The notes: generated from the sequence alone by a model not told the origin. A stretch of 33,880 nucleotides of DNA from Actinomycetes bacterium (GCA_021788115.1 JAJYLA010000024.1:1-33880); one strand, 5' to 3'; shown: positions 6,634-14,187, counted from the first letter of the stretch. Program-made: numbers and translations.

Positions 6634-9039
6634 TCAGACCGTGCCGGCGGCGGCCCCCACGCCGTGCGCCGCCGGCGCAGCGTGCCGCGGGGCGCGCAGC
6701 CCCGGGCGGGGAACGAACAGCCACGACAGCAGCTGGCGCCCGGTGGCGGCCCGCACGCACCGCTGGCGCAGCTCCTCGGTCACCATGGCCGCTTCCTCGG
6801 CGCGCCCGGGGCTGATCGACGGCGCGAAGGCGGCTTCGACGGCGACGCCGGCAAGGCGTGCGGCGCCGCGGGGTATCCACGGGGAGGGCTCGATCAGCCG
6901 CGCGGCGATGTGACGCCCCGCTCTCCGGCCGAACTCCAGGTCCGTCTCGCCGGGCAGCCTGTGCACGCCCCACCAGGCGAACAGCTCGGCCGCCACCGCC
7001 CAATACGCCAGGACCACCGCGGCGGGGTCGCGCCGGACGCGCCATATCCGCCATCGCCACCGCAGGCGCCGGGCCGCCCAGTTGAGCAGGATCCATGCCA
7101 CGGTGGCGGCCAGGGCGAGGGCGAGCGCCGGCCACGCGGCGCTCCCGTTCCCGGCCGGGAGGATCCTGGCGGTCGCCGCGGTGGTGTTCGTCGTCGCGCC
7201 GCGGCTGCCGGGAGGCAGCGCGCGGTGGCGGTTCGCCGGGGCGAGCGTGTCGGGCGTCGCGGGGGTGGTCGGCGTCGTCCTCAAAGGGGGCAGAGGCGGC
7301 AGGTAGCCGGTGGCGGGCGGGTCGACGAAGCTGGGGGTGGGCTCGAAAGGCAGCCATCCGTACTTCGGCCCGAAGTACACCTCGGGCCACGTGTGGGCGT
7401 CTGCGTCGAGAACCTGGTAGGTGTTGGGCGCCTGCTCCTCGCCGAGGGCGAAGCCGACGGCCAGGCGGGTGGGCAGGCCGACGGCCCGGGCGAGGACCGC
7501 GTAGGCGCCGGCGAATTGCTGGCAGTAGCCGGTCCGCGTGCCGAAGAGGAAGGTGAGCAGGGCGCTGATGCCGTACCCGTCCGCGGGCGGGTTCAGGCTG
7601 TAGTGAAACGTCGGGCCGAGGAAGAAGTACTGCAGGGCCAGCGCCTTGCCGTACTCGGTGGTCTTGCCTTTGGTGATCTCGCGGGCGAGGTCGTAGACGG
7701 CCCGCGGCACCACGGAGGGCAGCGCCACGTAGCGGGCGAGGGATCCGGTGGCGCGCACCGGAGGCGCCTTTTCGAGAGACCGGGGGTCGAGGGTCGAGAG
7801 GTACTGGTAGGACTCGACCGTGTAGGACATCCCGTTGGACGTCGAGCGGGACGTGATCAGGCTTCCGGAGACCGGGTCGTAGCCGACCCCCCTGACGTCC
7901 CTGCCCGTCACCGAGACCGGAGTGAACGCGTCCGGCAGCCACACGGAGTTGAGGTTCTCGATGGAGAACTTCTCGGTCACGGTCCGTGTCCCGGGCGGCA
8001 CGGCCTGGCCGCCCGGCAGCCGCGTCGCGAACCCACGGTAGGAGTTGGTGGACGTCCACACCTGCCCGTTGAAGTCGTCGAGCGACGTGAGCCGCCAGTA
8101 CGACGGGACGGTGCTGACCACGGTGAACACCGGGGTGTCGCTCAGGTCCAGCAGCCGGGTGTGGAGATCCACGATGGGGTTGGCCACCTCGCGTTTGCCG
8201 GCCCCCCCTCCCCCGAAGTGACCGCGCCAGCCCAGCACGCCGTGACCCTCGGCGGTGCCGAGGACCGGGGTCACGACGAGGGCCGTCACGACGGCCGCGG
8301 CGGCCGCGACGCCGCCGGCACGCGCCACCCATCCCGTGAGGCGCGCCCGCCGCTGGCCGAACCAGGCGCGACCCGACACGGTCATGGCTATGCGATGGGC
8401 GGCGAGGAAGACCACCAGGGCGGCCACCTCCGCGGCGACGAGCCACTGCCGGCCCGGCCCCTGGCCAAAGGTGCAGCCGGTCACGAACAGGGCGACCGCC
8501 GGCACGGCCGCCGACAGCGAAGAACCCAGGCGGAAGGCCAGCCAGTCTCCGAGGACCGCAATCAGACCGGACGCCGACGTGACGACGAGGACGTACCCAC
8601 GGGCGGCCTGGACTGGCGCGATGGCTGTCTGGGCGTCGCGGCGGGCGTCGTCCAGGGACCTGGCGAACGCCGACCACGTGGCGCCGCCGGGAATCCCGTA
8701 GCGGGTGGTCGGCCCGAGGACCGTCCAGCACACGAGCAGGGCGACGACCGCAACGCTGAGGAGCGCCGACGGCGCCCACCGCAGCCGCCGGCGCCGCCCC
8801 CACCAGCCGCTGGCGTGGGCGGCGATCACCGTGAGAAGCACGGGGGCCATCCATCCGTGCCCGTAGAAGACTCGCAGGAATGCCGCGGAGGACACGAACG
8901 TGAGGAGCGCGAGGGTCAGCGTCGCGGTTTCCTCCGGGGTGAGCAGACCGCCGCCGCCGGCGGGCGCGGGCATGCCCGGACCGCCCCCCGGCTCGGGGGC
9001 CAGGCGCGGTGCCGCCCGGCGGGGAGGGGCGCTCAGCAA
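6634..9039 (-). CDS. transglutaminase-like membrane protein (TgpA/DUF3488 type)
   Basis: An 801-residue protein with an N-terminal block of about six membrane helices (roughly residues 35-260). An extracytoplasmic transglutaminase-like domain then carries the Cys of GTRTGYCQQFAG (Cys506), the His of DADAHTWPEVYF (His549) and GWLPFEPTPS as third catalytic element, where Glu replaces the more usual Asp, a common actinobacterial variant. A Pro/Thr-rich linker, another membrane helix and a cytoplasmic tail follow. The start is TTG 9039: a GGGAGG lies about 8 nt upstream, and the gene overlaps the end of the DUF58 gene by 7 nt. It is the third gene of a moxR-DUF58-transglutaminase operon. The substrate is unknown. 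Confidence 0.9.
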   Translation of the reverse strand: MLSAPPRRAAPRLAPEPGGGPGMPAPAGGGGLLTPEETATLTLALLTFVSSAAFLRVFYGHGWMAPVLLTVIAAHASGWWGRRRRLRWAPSALLSVAVVALLVCWTVLGPTTRYGIPGGATWSAFARSLDDARRDAQTAIAPVQAARGYVLVVTSASGLIAVLGDWLAFRLGSSLSAAVPAVALFVTGCTFGQGPGRQWLVAAEVAALVVFLAAHRIAMTVSGRAWFGQRRARLTGWVARAGGVAAAAAVVTALVVTPVLGTAEGHGVLGWRGHFGGGGAGKREVANPIVDLHTRLLDLSDTPVFTVVSTVPSYWRLTSLDDFNGQVWTSTNSYRGFATRLPGGQAVPPGTRTVTEKFSIENLNSVWLPDAFTPVSVTGRDVRGVGYDPVSGSLITSRSTSNGMSYTVESYQYLSTLDPRSLEKAPPVRATGSLARYVALPSVVPRAVYDLAREITKGKTTEYGKALALQYFFLGPTFHYSLNPPADGYGISALLTFLFGTRTGYCQQFAGAYAVLARAVGLPTRLAVGFALGEEQAPNTYQVLDADAHTWPEVYFGPKYGWLPFEPTPSFVDPPATGYLPPLPPLRTTPTTPATPDTLAPANRHRALPPGSRGATTNTTAATARILPAGNGSAAWPALALALAATVAWILLNWAARRLRWRWRIWRVRRDPAAVVLAYWAVAAELFAWWGVHRLPGETDLEFGRRAGRHIAARLIEPSPWIPRGAARLAGVAVEAAFAPSISPGRAEEAAMVTEELRQRCVRAATGRQLLSWLFVPRPGLRAPRHAAPAAHGVGAAAGTV

Positions 9040-10247
9040 CGCGCACCCTCCCAGCAGGCGGGGAAGGAGCCGCCGCGCGGCACCCGGACGACGGTGCCCT
9101 GCCCTGGGCGGCCCGTGGTGAACCCGGCTGCGCGGAGTCCGTGGCCGCGGGCGGCGGCCGGCGCCGCACGGCGAGGACCGCGCTCGAAGATGACGATGGT
9201 CGCCCGCTCCCGCCGGCCCGGACCGACCAGGGTCGCGATGTCAGGGTCCGTGGCGGTGTCGGTGGTCACCACGGTCACAGGTCCCGCCATCGAGCGCGCG
9301 CGGAAGAGCTCGGCCGGCACCGGTCCGGGGTGGACCTGCGCGCTGGCGAGGAGGTCGAGAATCGTGGCCCGATGCGCCAGGGTGACGCCAAAGCCGGTGT
9401 CGGCGCCCCCGCTCGTGAGCAGCCGGACGTGGACGTCGCTGCGAAGTGCCGCCACGGCGATGCTGGCGACGGCCGACAGCGTCTCCTCCAGGGAGACGCT
9501 GTCGTGCACGTCGGCCCGGAGGTCCACGGCGATCGTGACCCTGCCCTTCCACAGGTTCTCCGGCTGGCGGATCATGAGCTCGTCGACGCGGGCCGTGGAC
9601 CACCAGTGGATGCGACGAAGGTCGTCGCCGACGCGGTACTCGCGCAGGCCGTAGAACTCGTCGCCCCCCTCGCCGAGCACCGGCAGCGGCACCCGGACTT
9701 CGTGTCGGACGTCTGCCGGCAGCGAGCGGCTCGTCACCGCGTCCACACGGGGATGCACCGTCAGGCGGGCGGACGACCCCTCCACCCGGCGCCGGACCCG
9801 GGCGAGGCCGAAGGGGTCGAGCAGTTCGAGCGCGAGCGGCCCGAGGGGGAAGACCCCTCGCTGGGAGGTCGGCAGCCGATAGGTGGCGGAGACGGTCTCG
9901 CCCGGCTCCAACGGAGCGAGGAGGAACCGGGCCCGGCGCCGCCCCTCGTCGAAGGGGTCGCTCACTGCGAGGAGGGGTGAGCGGGCCGGGCCGTGGTTGC
10001 GCGCCGTGAGGTCCACCCGGGCTTCGGCGCCCGCGGGCACGCGCGCGGGCCGCAGGCGGCGGGCGACGCGAACGTCCCAGGCCCGGCCACTCGCCCACAG
10101 CCGGGTGGCCACGACCAGGACCAGCGCTGCGGCCCCGATGGGGTAGAGCTCCTCGATGCCGAACAGGGCCGCGGCGGCGACCGCGACGCCGGCAACCACG
10201 ACCACCGCCCACCCCCGGGTGGTGAGCGTCGCCGCACCCCTGTCCAT
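9033..10247 (-). CDS. DUF58 domain protein
   Basis: A 404-residue membrane-anchored protein. Two N-terminal hydrophobic helices lie at about residues 12-50. A beta-rich region follows, then the DUF58 hallmark EFYGLREYRVGDDLRRIHWWSTAR, and a von Willebrand A-like segment beginning with VTIAVDLRADVH. DUF58 proteins are regularly encoded next to MoxR ATPases, and the pair is thought to act in assembly or activation of envelope or enzyme complexes. ATG 10247 follows the moxR stop codon directly (TAGATG), so translation is almost certainly coupled. The gene overlaps the downstream transglutaminase gene by 7 nt. Confidence 0.92.
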   Translation of the reverse strand: MDRGAATLTTRGWAVVVVAGVAVAAAALFGIEELYPIGAAALVLVVATRLWASGRAWDVRVARRLRPARVPAGAEARVDLTARNHGPARSPLLAVSDPFDEGRRRARFLLAPLEPGETVSATYRLPTSQRGVFPLGPLALELLDPFGLARVRRRVEGSSARLTVHPRVDAVTSRSLPADVRHEVRVPLPVLGEGGDEFYGLREYRVGDDLRRIHWWSTARVDELMIRQPENLWKGRVTIAVDLRADVHDSVSLEETLSAVASIAVAALRSDVHVRLLTSGGADTGFGVTLAHRATILDLLASAQVHPGPVPAELFRARSMAGPVTVVTTDTATDPDIATLVGPGRRERATIVIFERGPRRAAPAAARGHGLRAAGFTTGRPGQGTVVRVPRGGSFPACWEGARC

Positions 10248-11237
10248 CTACGGCCCGCTTCGCCCCGACGGGACCGGAACGCTGCGGAACACGTCGGCGA
10301 GCACCTCCCGCACGTCGATACCGCTGATCGCGGCCTCCGGCGACAGCACCAGACGGTGCTCGAGGACGGGACCGGCGACGGTCTTGAGGTCGTCGGGGAT
10401 CACGTACTCCCTGCCGCGCGACGCCGCGAGGGCACGCGCCGCCCGCTGCAGGGCAAGCACCGCCCGCGGCGACATTCCGAGCGCCAGCGCCGGGTGGGAG
10501 CGGGTCGCGGCGGCGAGGTCGACGATGTAGCCCTTCAGCGACGACGCGACGTGGACTTCGTCGGTGAAGCGGACCATGGCGGGAATCGCGTCCGGCGTCG
10601 CGACGACCGGAAGCGTGTCGGGCGCCGGTGCGGAGCCGACCATCTCGAGCATCGTCACCTCTGCCGAGCGGTCCGGGTAGCCCATCCGCACGCGGAGAAG
10701 GAACCTGTCGAGCTGGCTCTCCGGAAGCGGGTAGGTGCCCTCGTGCTCGACCGGGTTCTGCGTGGCGATGACCAGGAATGGGTCCGGCAGGATGTGCGTG
10801 ACGTTGTCGACCGTCACCTGTCCCTCCTGCATCGCCTCGAGCAGGGCGGACTGCGTCTTCGGCGACGCGCGGTTGATCTCGTCCGCGAGCACGACGTTGG
10901 CGAACACGCTCCCGGGACGAAAGGTGAACGTCCCCCTGTCGCGGTCGTAAACGCTCGCCCCGGTCACATCGGAGGGGAGCAGGTCGGGGGTGAACTGGAT
11001 GCGTTTCCACTCGAGGCCGAAGGAGCGGGCGAGCGCCTTTGCCAGGCTCGTCTTGCCCACCCCGGGGACATCCTCGAGCAGCAGGTGGCCTTGAGAGGCA
11101 AGGCAGACCAGGGCCAGCCGTGTGGCATCCTCTTTTCCCTGGAGGACCCGACCGACGTTGAGGACGACCGCCTCGAAAGTCTCGGCGAAACCGCCGAGGG
11201 TCGCGGTATCCACGTCCCACGCCGGTTGTTTCGCCAT
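10248..11237 (-). CDS. moxR: MoxR-type AAA+ ATPase
   Basis: A 329-residue AAA+ ATPase. LLEDVPGVGKTSLAKALA is the Walker A loop and VLADEINRASPKTQSALLEAM holds Walker B and the MoxR signature. VIATQNPVEHEGTYPLPESQLDRFLLR contains sensor 1 and the arginine finger region. MoxR ATPases act as chaperone-like remodelers for partners encoded alongside. The true start is ATG 11237: AGGAGG lies just upstream on the minus strand, and the open frame that continues to 11279 has no such signal. A -10 TACGCT (11267-11262) precedes it, overlapping the -10 of the divergent small gene. It is the first gene of the operon. Confidence 0.95.
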   Translation of the reverse strand: MAKQPAWDVDTATLGGFAETFEAVVLNVGRVLQGKEDATRLALVCLASQGHLLLEDVPGVGKTSLAKALARSFGLEWKRIQFTPDLLPSDVTGASVYDRDRGTFTFRPGSVFANVVLADEINRASPKTQSALLEAMQEGQVTVDNVTHILPDPFLVIATQNPVEHEGTYPLPESQLDRFLLRVRMGYPDRSAEVTMLEMVGSAPAPDTLPVVATPDAIPAMVRFTDEVHVASSLKGYIVDLAAATRSHPALALGMSPRAVLALQRAARALAASRGREYVIPDDLKTVAGPVLEHRLVLSPEAAISGIDVREVLADVFRSVPVPSGRSGP

Positions 11238-11260
11238 AACCCTCCTGAGATCTCTGGAGC

Positions 11261-11271
11261 TAGCGTACCCT
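11261..11271. promoter_or_regulatory. divergent promoters with overlapping -10 elements (moxR / small gene)
   Basis: The sequence TAGCGTACCCT contains TACGCT on the minus strand (11267-11262, for moxR, which also has an AGGAGG) and TACCCT on the plus strand (11266-11271). They share a TA, exactly as at 2900-2909. The plus-strand element is 7 bases before ATG 11279. Confidence 0.5.
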
Positions 11272-11278
11272 GCCGGCA

Positions 11279-11329
11279 ATGGATTTCTCCGCTGACGAGC
11301 GGGTCGGTCTGGCGACCCGACGTGACTGA
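11279..11329 (+). CDS. possible 16-residue leaderless leader ORF
   Basis: ATG 11279 lies seven bases after the -10 TACCCT and opens a 16-codon frame (MDFSADERVGLATRRD) ending at TGA 11327-11329. Its stop lies just inside the start of the next ORF (GTG 11322), in another frame, so the second gene could be translated by termination-reinitiation. Alternatively one base was lost and both belonged to one protein. Only promoter spacing and overlap support it. Confidence 0.3.
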   Translation: MDFSADERVGLATRRD

Positions 11330-11669
11330 CGGGACGCCACGCCGTCTCGGCGGCGCGGCGGCGCCCGAGCCGGGATCGGCGCCGCCGGAGGCGGGGTCGG
11401 TTCTCCTCGCTCCCGCCACGGCAGGCGGCCGGTGGCCGGTCGCCGGGCTCGTCGCGGCGGTGCTCCGCCGTCCGCAGCTGTGGCGGGCCGCCCTGGGCCT
11501 CGTGCCGCCGCGGTGGTGGAGGCGCTGGCCGCCTCTACCCCTTCCGCCCCGGAACTACCGGCGCTTTCGCTCGCAGACCATGTACGCCGACCCCCGCGCG
11601 GCTCCGGGCGCCGACGACCTGGTGGCCTATCTGAAGTGGTGCCGCGGTATTGCCCGACGGACACGGTAA
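11322..11669 (+). CDS. small W/R-rich hypothetical protein
   Basis: I cannot name a function. The 115-residue frame has an Ala/Pro/Gly-rich N-terminal third and then a dense, protein-like block. That block has LVAAVLRRPQLWRAALGLV, a Trp/Pro/Arg-rich turn (PPRWWRRWPPLPLPPRNY), RFRSQTMYADP, and an ending helix DDLVAYLKWCRGIARR. The aromatic and arginine spacing looks like a conserved small family found near cell-wall genes of actinobacteria, but this is from memory only. The GTG start has no Shine-Dalgarno and is the only plausible start before the conserved block; the overlapping 16-codon ORF may couple translation. The stop codon TAA forms part of the next -10 element. Confidence 0.6.
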   Translation: MTDGTPRRLGGAAAPEPGSAPPEAGSVLLAPATAGGRWPVAGLVAAVLRRPQLWRAALGLVPPRWWRRWPPLPLPPRNYRRFRSQTMYADPRAAPGADDLVAYLKWCRGIARRTR

Positions 11670-11678
11670 CGTCTGGCC
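11667..11678 (+). promoter_or_regulatory. leaderless promoter -10 upstream of the HNH gene
   Basis: TAACGT at 11667-11672 is followed by exactly six bases and a GTG at 11679. The hexamer begins in the stop codon of the preceding gene. The HNH gene itself begins 87 nt further on. Confidence 0.45.
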
Positions 11679-11750
11679 GTGCGCGAGACGCAACACGGGG
11701 GAGACGGTCCAGACCCGGACGCGGCCGGCGGGCCGGCGGTGGCCCGGTAA
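11679..11750 (+). CDS. possible 23-residue leaderless leader peptide
   Basis: GTG 11679, six bases after TAACGT, opens a 23-codon frame (MRETQHGGDGPDPDAAGGPAVAR) ending with TAA at 11748-11750, 15 nt before the HNH gene. It is Gly/Asp/Ala-rich and matches nothing I know. If translated it would be a leader ORF in the 5' region of the HNH transcript. Promoter spacing is the only evidence. Confidence 0.35.
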   Translation: MRETQHGGDGPDPDAAGGPAVAR

Positions 11751-11765
11751 GGCAGGCGGCGCGAA

Positions 11766-12278
11766 ATGACGCAGGCGCTCGTGCTCAATGCCACCTACGA
11801 GCCGATCTGTGTCGTGTCGAGCCGGCGGGCCCTGATGCTCGTCCTCGACGAGAAGGCCGAACTGCTGCACGCCACCGAGGGGATGTTCCGGGCGGCGCGC
11901 GCTGCGTTCGCGGAGCCGTCGGTGGTGCGCCTCTGGCACTACGTGAGGATCCCGTTCCAGGCGCGCATGGCTCTCAACCGCCGGGCGGTGTTCGCGAGAG
12001 ACGGTCACCGCTGCCAATACTGCGGAGCGTCGGCGGAGAACATCGACCATGTGATCCCCCGGAGCCGGGGCGGTGCTCACGCGTGGGACAACGTCGTGGC
12101 GTCGTGCCGGCCGTGCAACACCCGCAAGCGGGACCGCCTCCTCGAAGAGAGCGGGATGCACCTGCGCCGGCACCCGACCGTGCCACGCGAGCGTGCGTGG
12201 ATGCTGATCGCGGAGGGCTCGATGCGCTCGGACTGGGAGCCGTACCTGGGCGTCCCCTCCGCCACCCTCTCCGCTTGA
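11766..12278 (+). CDS. HNH endonuclease family protein
   Basis: The 170-residue protein begins with ALVLNATYEPICVVSSRRALMLVL, the N-terminal domain typical of a widespread actinobacterial and cyanobacterial HNH family. The nuclease module has Cys83-x2-Cys86, the IDHVIPRSRGG motif with Asp94/His95, WDNVVASCRPCNTRK with Asn109 and the second zinc pair Cys114/Cys117. Such proteins are predicted metal-dependent nucleases, and their cellular role is not established. ATG 11766 has only a weak purine-rich upstream sequence. The stop codon overlaps the TTG start of the next gene (TTGA), suggesting the two are made together. No methylase or restriction partner is nearby. Confidence 0.9.
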   Translation: MTQALVLNATYEPICVVSSRRALMLVLDEKAELLHATEGMFRAARAAFAEPSVVRLWHYVRIPFQARMALNRRAVFARDGHRCQYCGASAENIDHVIPRSRGGAHAWDNVVASCRPCNTRKRDRLLEESGMHLRRHPTVPRERAWMLIAEGSMRSDWEPYLGVPSATLSA

Positions 12279-12961
12279 GGGGCTGGACCGTCCAGCGCGA
12301 GGAAGGCCCCGCGGCAGAGCTGCTGGGCCGTTCCGCAGACGCGATCTCGGGAGTTGCACCGGTGACCAGGACGGTGCGCGTGCTGCACGCGGTCGCCCCG
12401 GCGCTGGTGCTCGGCAGCACCCAGCCCGCCGGCGACGTCGACGCGGCAGCGGCGCGCGCTGCCGGGGTCGACGTCGTACGGCGCCGAAGCGGAGGGGGAG
12501 CCGTGCTCGTCGGGCCCGGCGGGGTCCTCTGGGTGGACGTCCTCCTGCCGGTTGGCGACCCGCTGTGGGAGGACGACGTGGGGCGGGCCGCGTGGTGGGT
12601 GGGCGAGACGTGGGCGTCGGCGCTGGAGGCGGCCGGCGCCGGCGAGGCGACCGTGTGGCGCGACGGGGCCCGCCGGACTCAGTGGTCGGCCAAGGTCTGC
12701 TTCGGGGGCGTGGGCCCCGGCGAGGTCCTCGTGGGGGGCCGGAAGGTCGTGGGGGTCTCCCAGCGCCGGACGCGTCGCGGCGCCCTCTTCCAGACGGCGG
12801 TGCTCCTCCGGTGGGACCCCGGCGAGATTCTCGGGCTCCTGGCGCTCCCCGAGAACGTGCGCAGGCGGGGTGCCGACGCTCTCCGCGCCGCCGCGGGCGG
12901 GGTGGGGGCCGGCCGTGCCGGCCGTGTGGAACATGCCTTCCTGGCGGCGCTGATGCCATGA
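12275..12961 (+). CDS. lipoate-protein ligase A family protein
   Basis: A 228-residue member of the biotin/lipoate ligase fold. RRRSGGGAVLVGPGGVLWVDVLL matches the LplA RRxSGGGAV loop that binds the acyl-adenylate, and GGRKVVGVSQRR holds the conserved lysine of the GRKisGsAQ motif. The family attaches or transfers lipoyl or octanoyl groups, yet small stand-alone actinobacterial members like this are often only distantly related to true LplA, so the substrate is uncertain. No separate C-terminal accessory domain is present. The start is TTG 12275, overlapping the HNH stop by 4 nt; GTG 12362 would cut off the first strand of the fold. Seven bases separate it from the dehydrogenase gene. Confidence 0.75.
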   Translation: MRGWTVQREEGPAAELLGRSADAISGVAPVTRTVRVLHAVAPALVLGSTQPAGDVDAAAARAAGVDVVRRRSGGGAVLVGPGGVLWVDVLLPVGDPLWEDDVGRAAWWVGETWASALEAAGAGEATVWRDGARRTQWSAKVCFGGVGPGEVLVGGRKVVGVSQRRTRRGALFQTAVLLRWDPGEILGLLALPENVRRRGADALRAAAGGVGAGRAGRVEHAFLAALMP

Positions 12962-12968
12962 TCTGGTC

Positions 12969-13847
12969 ATGGGCTCGCTCGACGGCAGGGTTGCCATCAT
13001 CACAGGAGCGGGGCGGGGCATCGGCCGGGAGCACGCCTTGCTGTTCGCCTCAGAGGGGGCCCGCGTCGTGGTCAACGACCGCGGGTCCGGGCCGGACGGG
13101 GTCGGCGCGGACGACCGGGCGGCGCACCAGGTCGTCGAGGAGATCCGCGACCTCGGGGGGGAAGCGATCGCCAACGGCGACGACGTGGCCGACTGGCGGG
13201 GCGCCGAGAACCTGGTCCGCGCGGCGCTCGACGCCTTCGGCGACCTCCACGTCCTTGTCAACAACGCGGGCATCCTCCGGGACCGCTTCCTCGTCAACAT
13301 GACCGAGGACGAGTGGGACTCCGTGATCCGGGTGCACCTGAAGGGTCACTTCGCCCCCCTCCGCCACGCCGCGGCGTACTGGCGGGATCGGGCCAGGGAG
13401 ACCGGTCTGGTCAAGGCATCGGTGATCAACACCTCCTCCACGTCCGGTCTTTTCGGCAATCCGGGCCAATCCAACTACGGCGCCGCCAAGGCGGCGATCG
13501 CGGCGTTGACGGTGATCGCCGCGGAGGAGCTCGGGCGCGTCGGGGTGCGGGTCAACGCGATCGCCCCGGCCGCGCGGACCCGCCTCACCGAAGCCACGCC
13601 GGGCCTCGGAGAGATCGTCGCCGCGCCGGCGGATCCGGCACGTTTCGACGAGTGGGACCCGGCGAACGTCGCACCCCTCGTGGCGTGGCTGGCGACCGAG
13701 GGCTGCCCGGTCACGGGGCGGACGTTCTACGTCTTCGGGGGCACGATCGCCCCGATGGTCGGCTGGACCCGGCAGGCCGGCGTCTCGCAGCCCGACCGCT
13801 GGACCATCGCCGATATCGAACGCGAGCTGTCGCCGCGTCTTTCGTAG
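12969..13847 (+). CDS. short-chain dehydrogenase/reductase
   Basis: A 292-residue Rossmann-fold oxidoreductase. TGAGRGIG near the N-terminus binds the dinucleotide and VVNDRG favours NAD(H) through its aspartate. LVNNAG is the structural motif, and SSTSGLFGNPGQSNYGAAK contains the catalytic Ser, Tyr and Lys. An inserted segment after the second strand (GSGPDGVGADDRAAHQVVEEI) and the VHLKGHF helix are typical of the (3R)-hydroxyacyl-CoA dehydrogenase type related to human 17-beta-HSD4. A role in acyl-CoA or steroid-like oxidation is therefore an inference. The ATG start is 7 nt after the ligase gene and no strong ribosome binding site is seen. Confidence 0.88.
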   Translation: MGSLDGRVAIITGAGRGIGREHALLFASEGARVVVNDRGSGPDGVGADDRAAHQVVEEIRDLGGEAIANGDDVADWRGAENLVRAALDAFGDLHVLVNNAGILRDRFLVNMTEDEWDSVIRVHLKGHFAPLRHAAAYWRDRARETGLVKASVINTSSTSGLFGNPGQSNYGAAKAAIAALTVIAAEELGRVGVRVNAIAPAARTRLTEATPGLGEIVAAPADPARFDEWDPANVAPLVAWLATEGCPVTGRTFYVFGGTIAPMVGWTRQAGVSQPDRWTIADIERELSPRLS

Positions 13848-13878
13848 CGGCGCAGGCGCAGCTCAGGACCTTCGGCCC

Positions 13879-13925
13879 TACCCTGTCCGGGAACCCGCCC
13901 GCATCCTGGGTGAAGGGACAAGGAG
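13879..13925 (+). promoter_or_regulatory. possible promoter and Shine-Dalgarno of the 84-residue gene
   Basis: TACCCT at 13879-13884 could be a -10 hexamer without a clear -35. AAGGAG at 13920-13925 lies seven bases before ATG 13933 and decides that start. Confidence 0.35.
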
Positions 13926-13932
13926 TGCGGTC

Positions 13933-14187
13933 ATGCGCGTGCTGGTAGCAGAGGGCGCTGGCGAGGTCGCTCGCCTGTTGCGTGCTCTCGCCGACGAGGT
14001 GGAGGCCGAGGCCGCCGGCCCTCCTTCGCGTTCCGGGGACGCCGCCGGTCCGGTGCGGGCGATGCTCGAAGTCGTCGACGCGACCGGTGGCGAGGTCGTG
14101 CAGATGGAGGTCCGGCTCACCCACCCCTTCCCCCGCGCCTGGGACCTGACGAGGCTGCGCGTCGCGATGGCCCCCCGCAGGGACTGA
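13933..14187 (+). CDS. hypothetical 84-residue protein
   Basis: I do not recognise this protein. It begins MRVLVAEGAGEVARLLRALADEVEAE, a likely amphipathic helix, followed by a Pro/Ser/Gly linker, a short beta-rich segment (RAMLEVVDATGGEVVQMEVRLTHPF) and a basic end. A good AAGGAG at the right distance and strong third-position GC support it as a real gene. It has no membrane segment or signal peptide. It is the last gene before the regulatory region of mraZ, where the 11-bp repeat array begins only 10 nt after its stop codon. Confidence 0.65.
   Translation: MRVLVAEGAGEVARLLRALADEVEAEAAGPPSRSGDAAGPVRAMLEVVDATGGEVVQMEVRLTHPFPRAWDLTRLRVAMAPRRD

Noticed and set aside
6494-9169. A minus-strand open frame of 891 codons overlapping the transglutaminase gene
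   Set aside because: It is Arg/Pro/Gly-rich shadow sequence in another frame of the transglutaminase gene, which has clear catalytic motifs and membrane helices. Long spurious frames are expected at this GC content.
6664-9654. A plus-strand open frame of 996 codons opposite the transglutaminase and DUF58 genes
   Set aside because: Low-complexity Arg/Gly-rich antisense product with no domain; the minus-strand genes explain the region.
9993-11321. The upstream part of the long plus-strand frame that ends at 11669
   Set aside because: It is antisense to moxR and DUF58. Only the part after 11322 has protein-like composition and lies outside other genes.
12565-13302. A 245-codon plus-strand frame over the ligase and dehydrogenase genes
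   Set aside because: Out-of-frame Arg/Gly-rich shadow of two well-supported genes.
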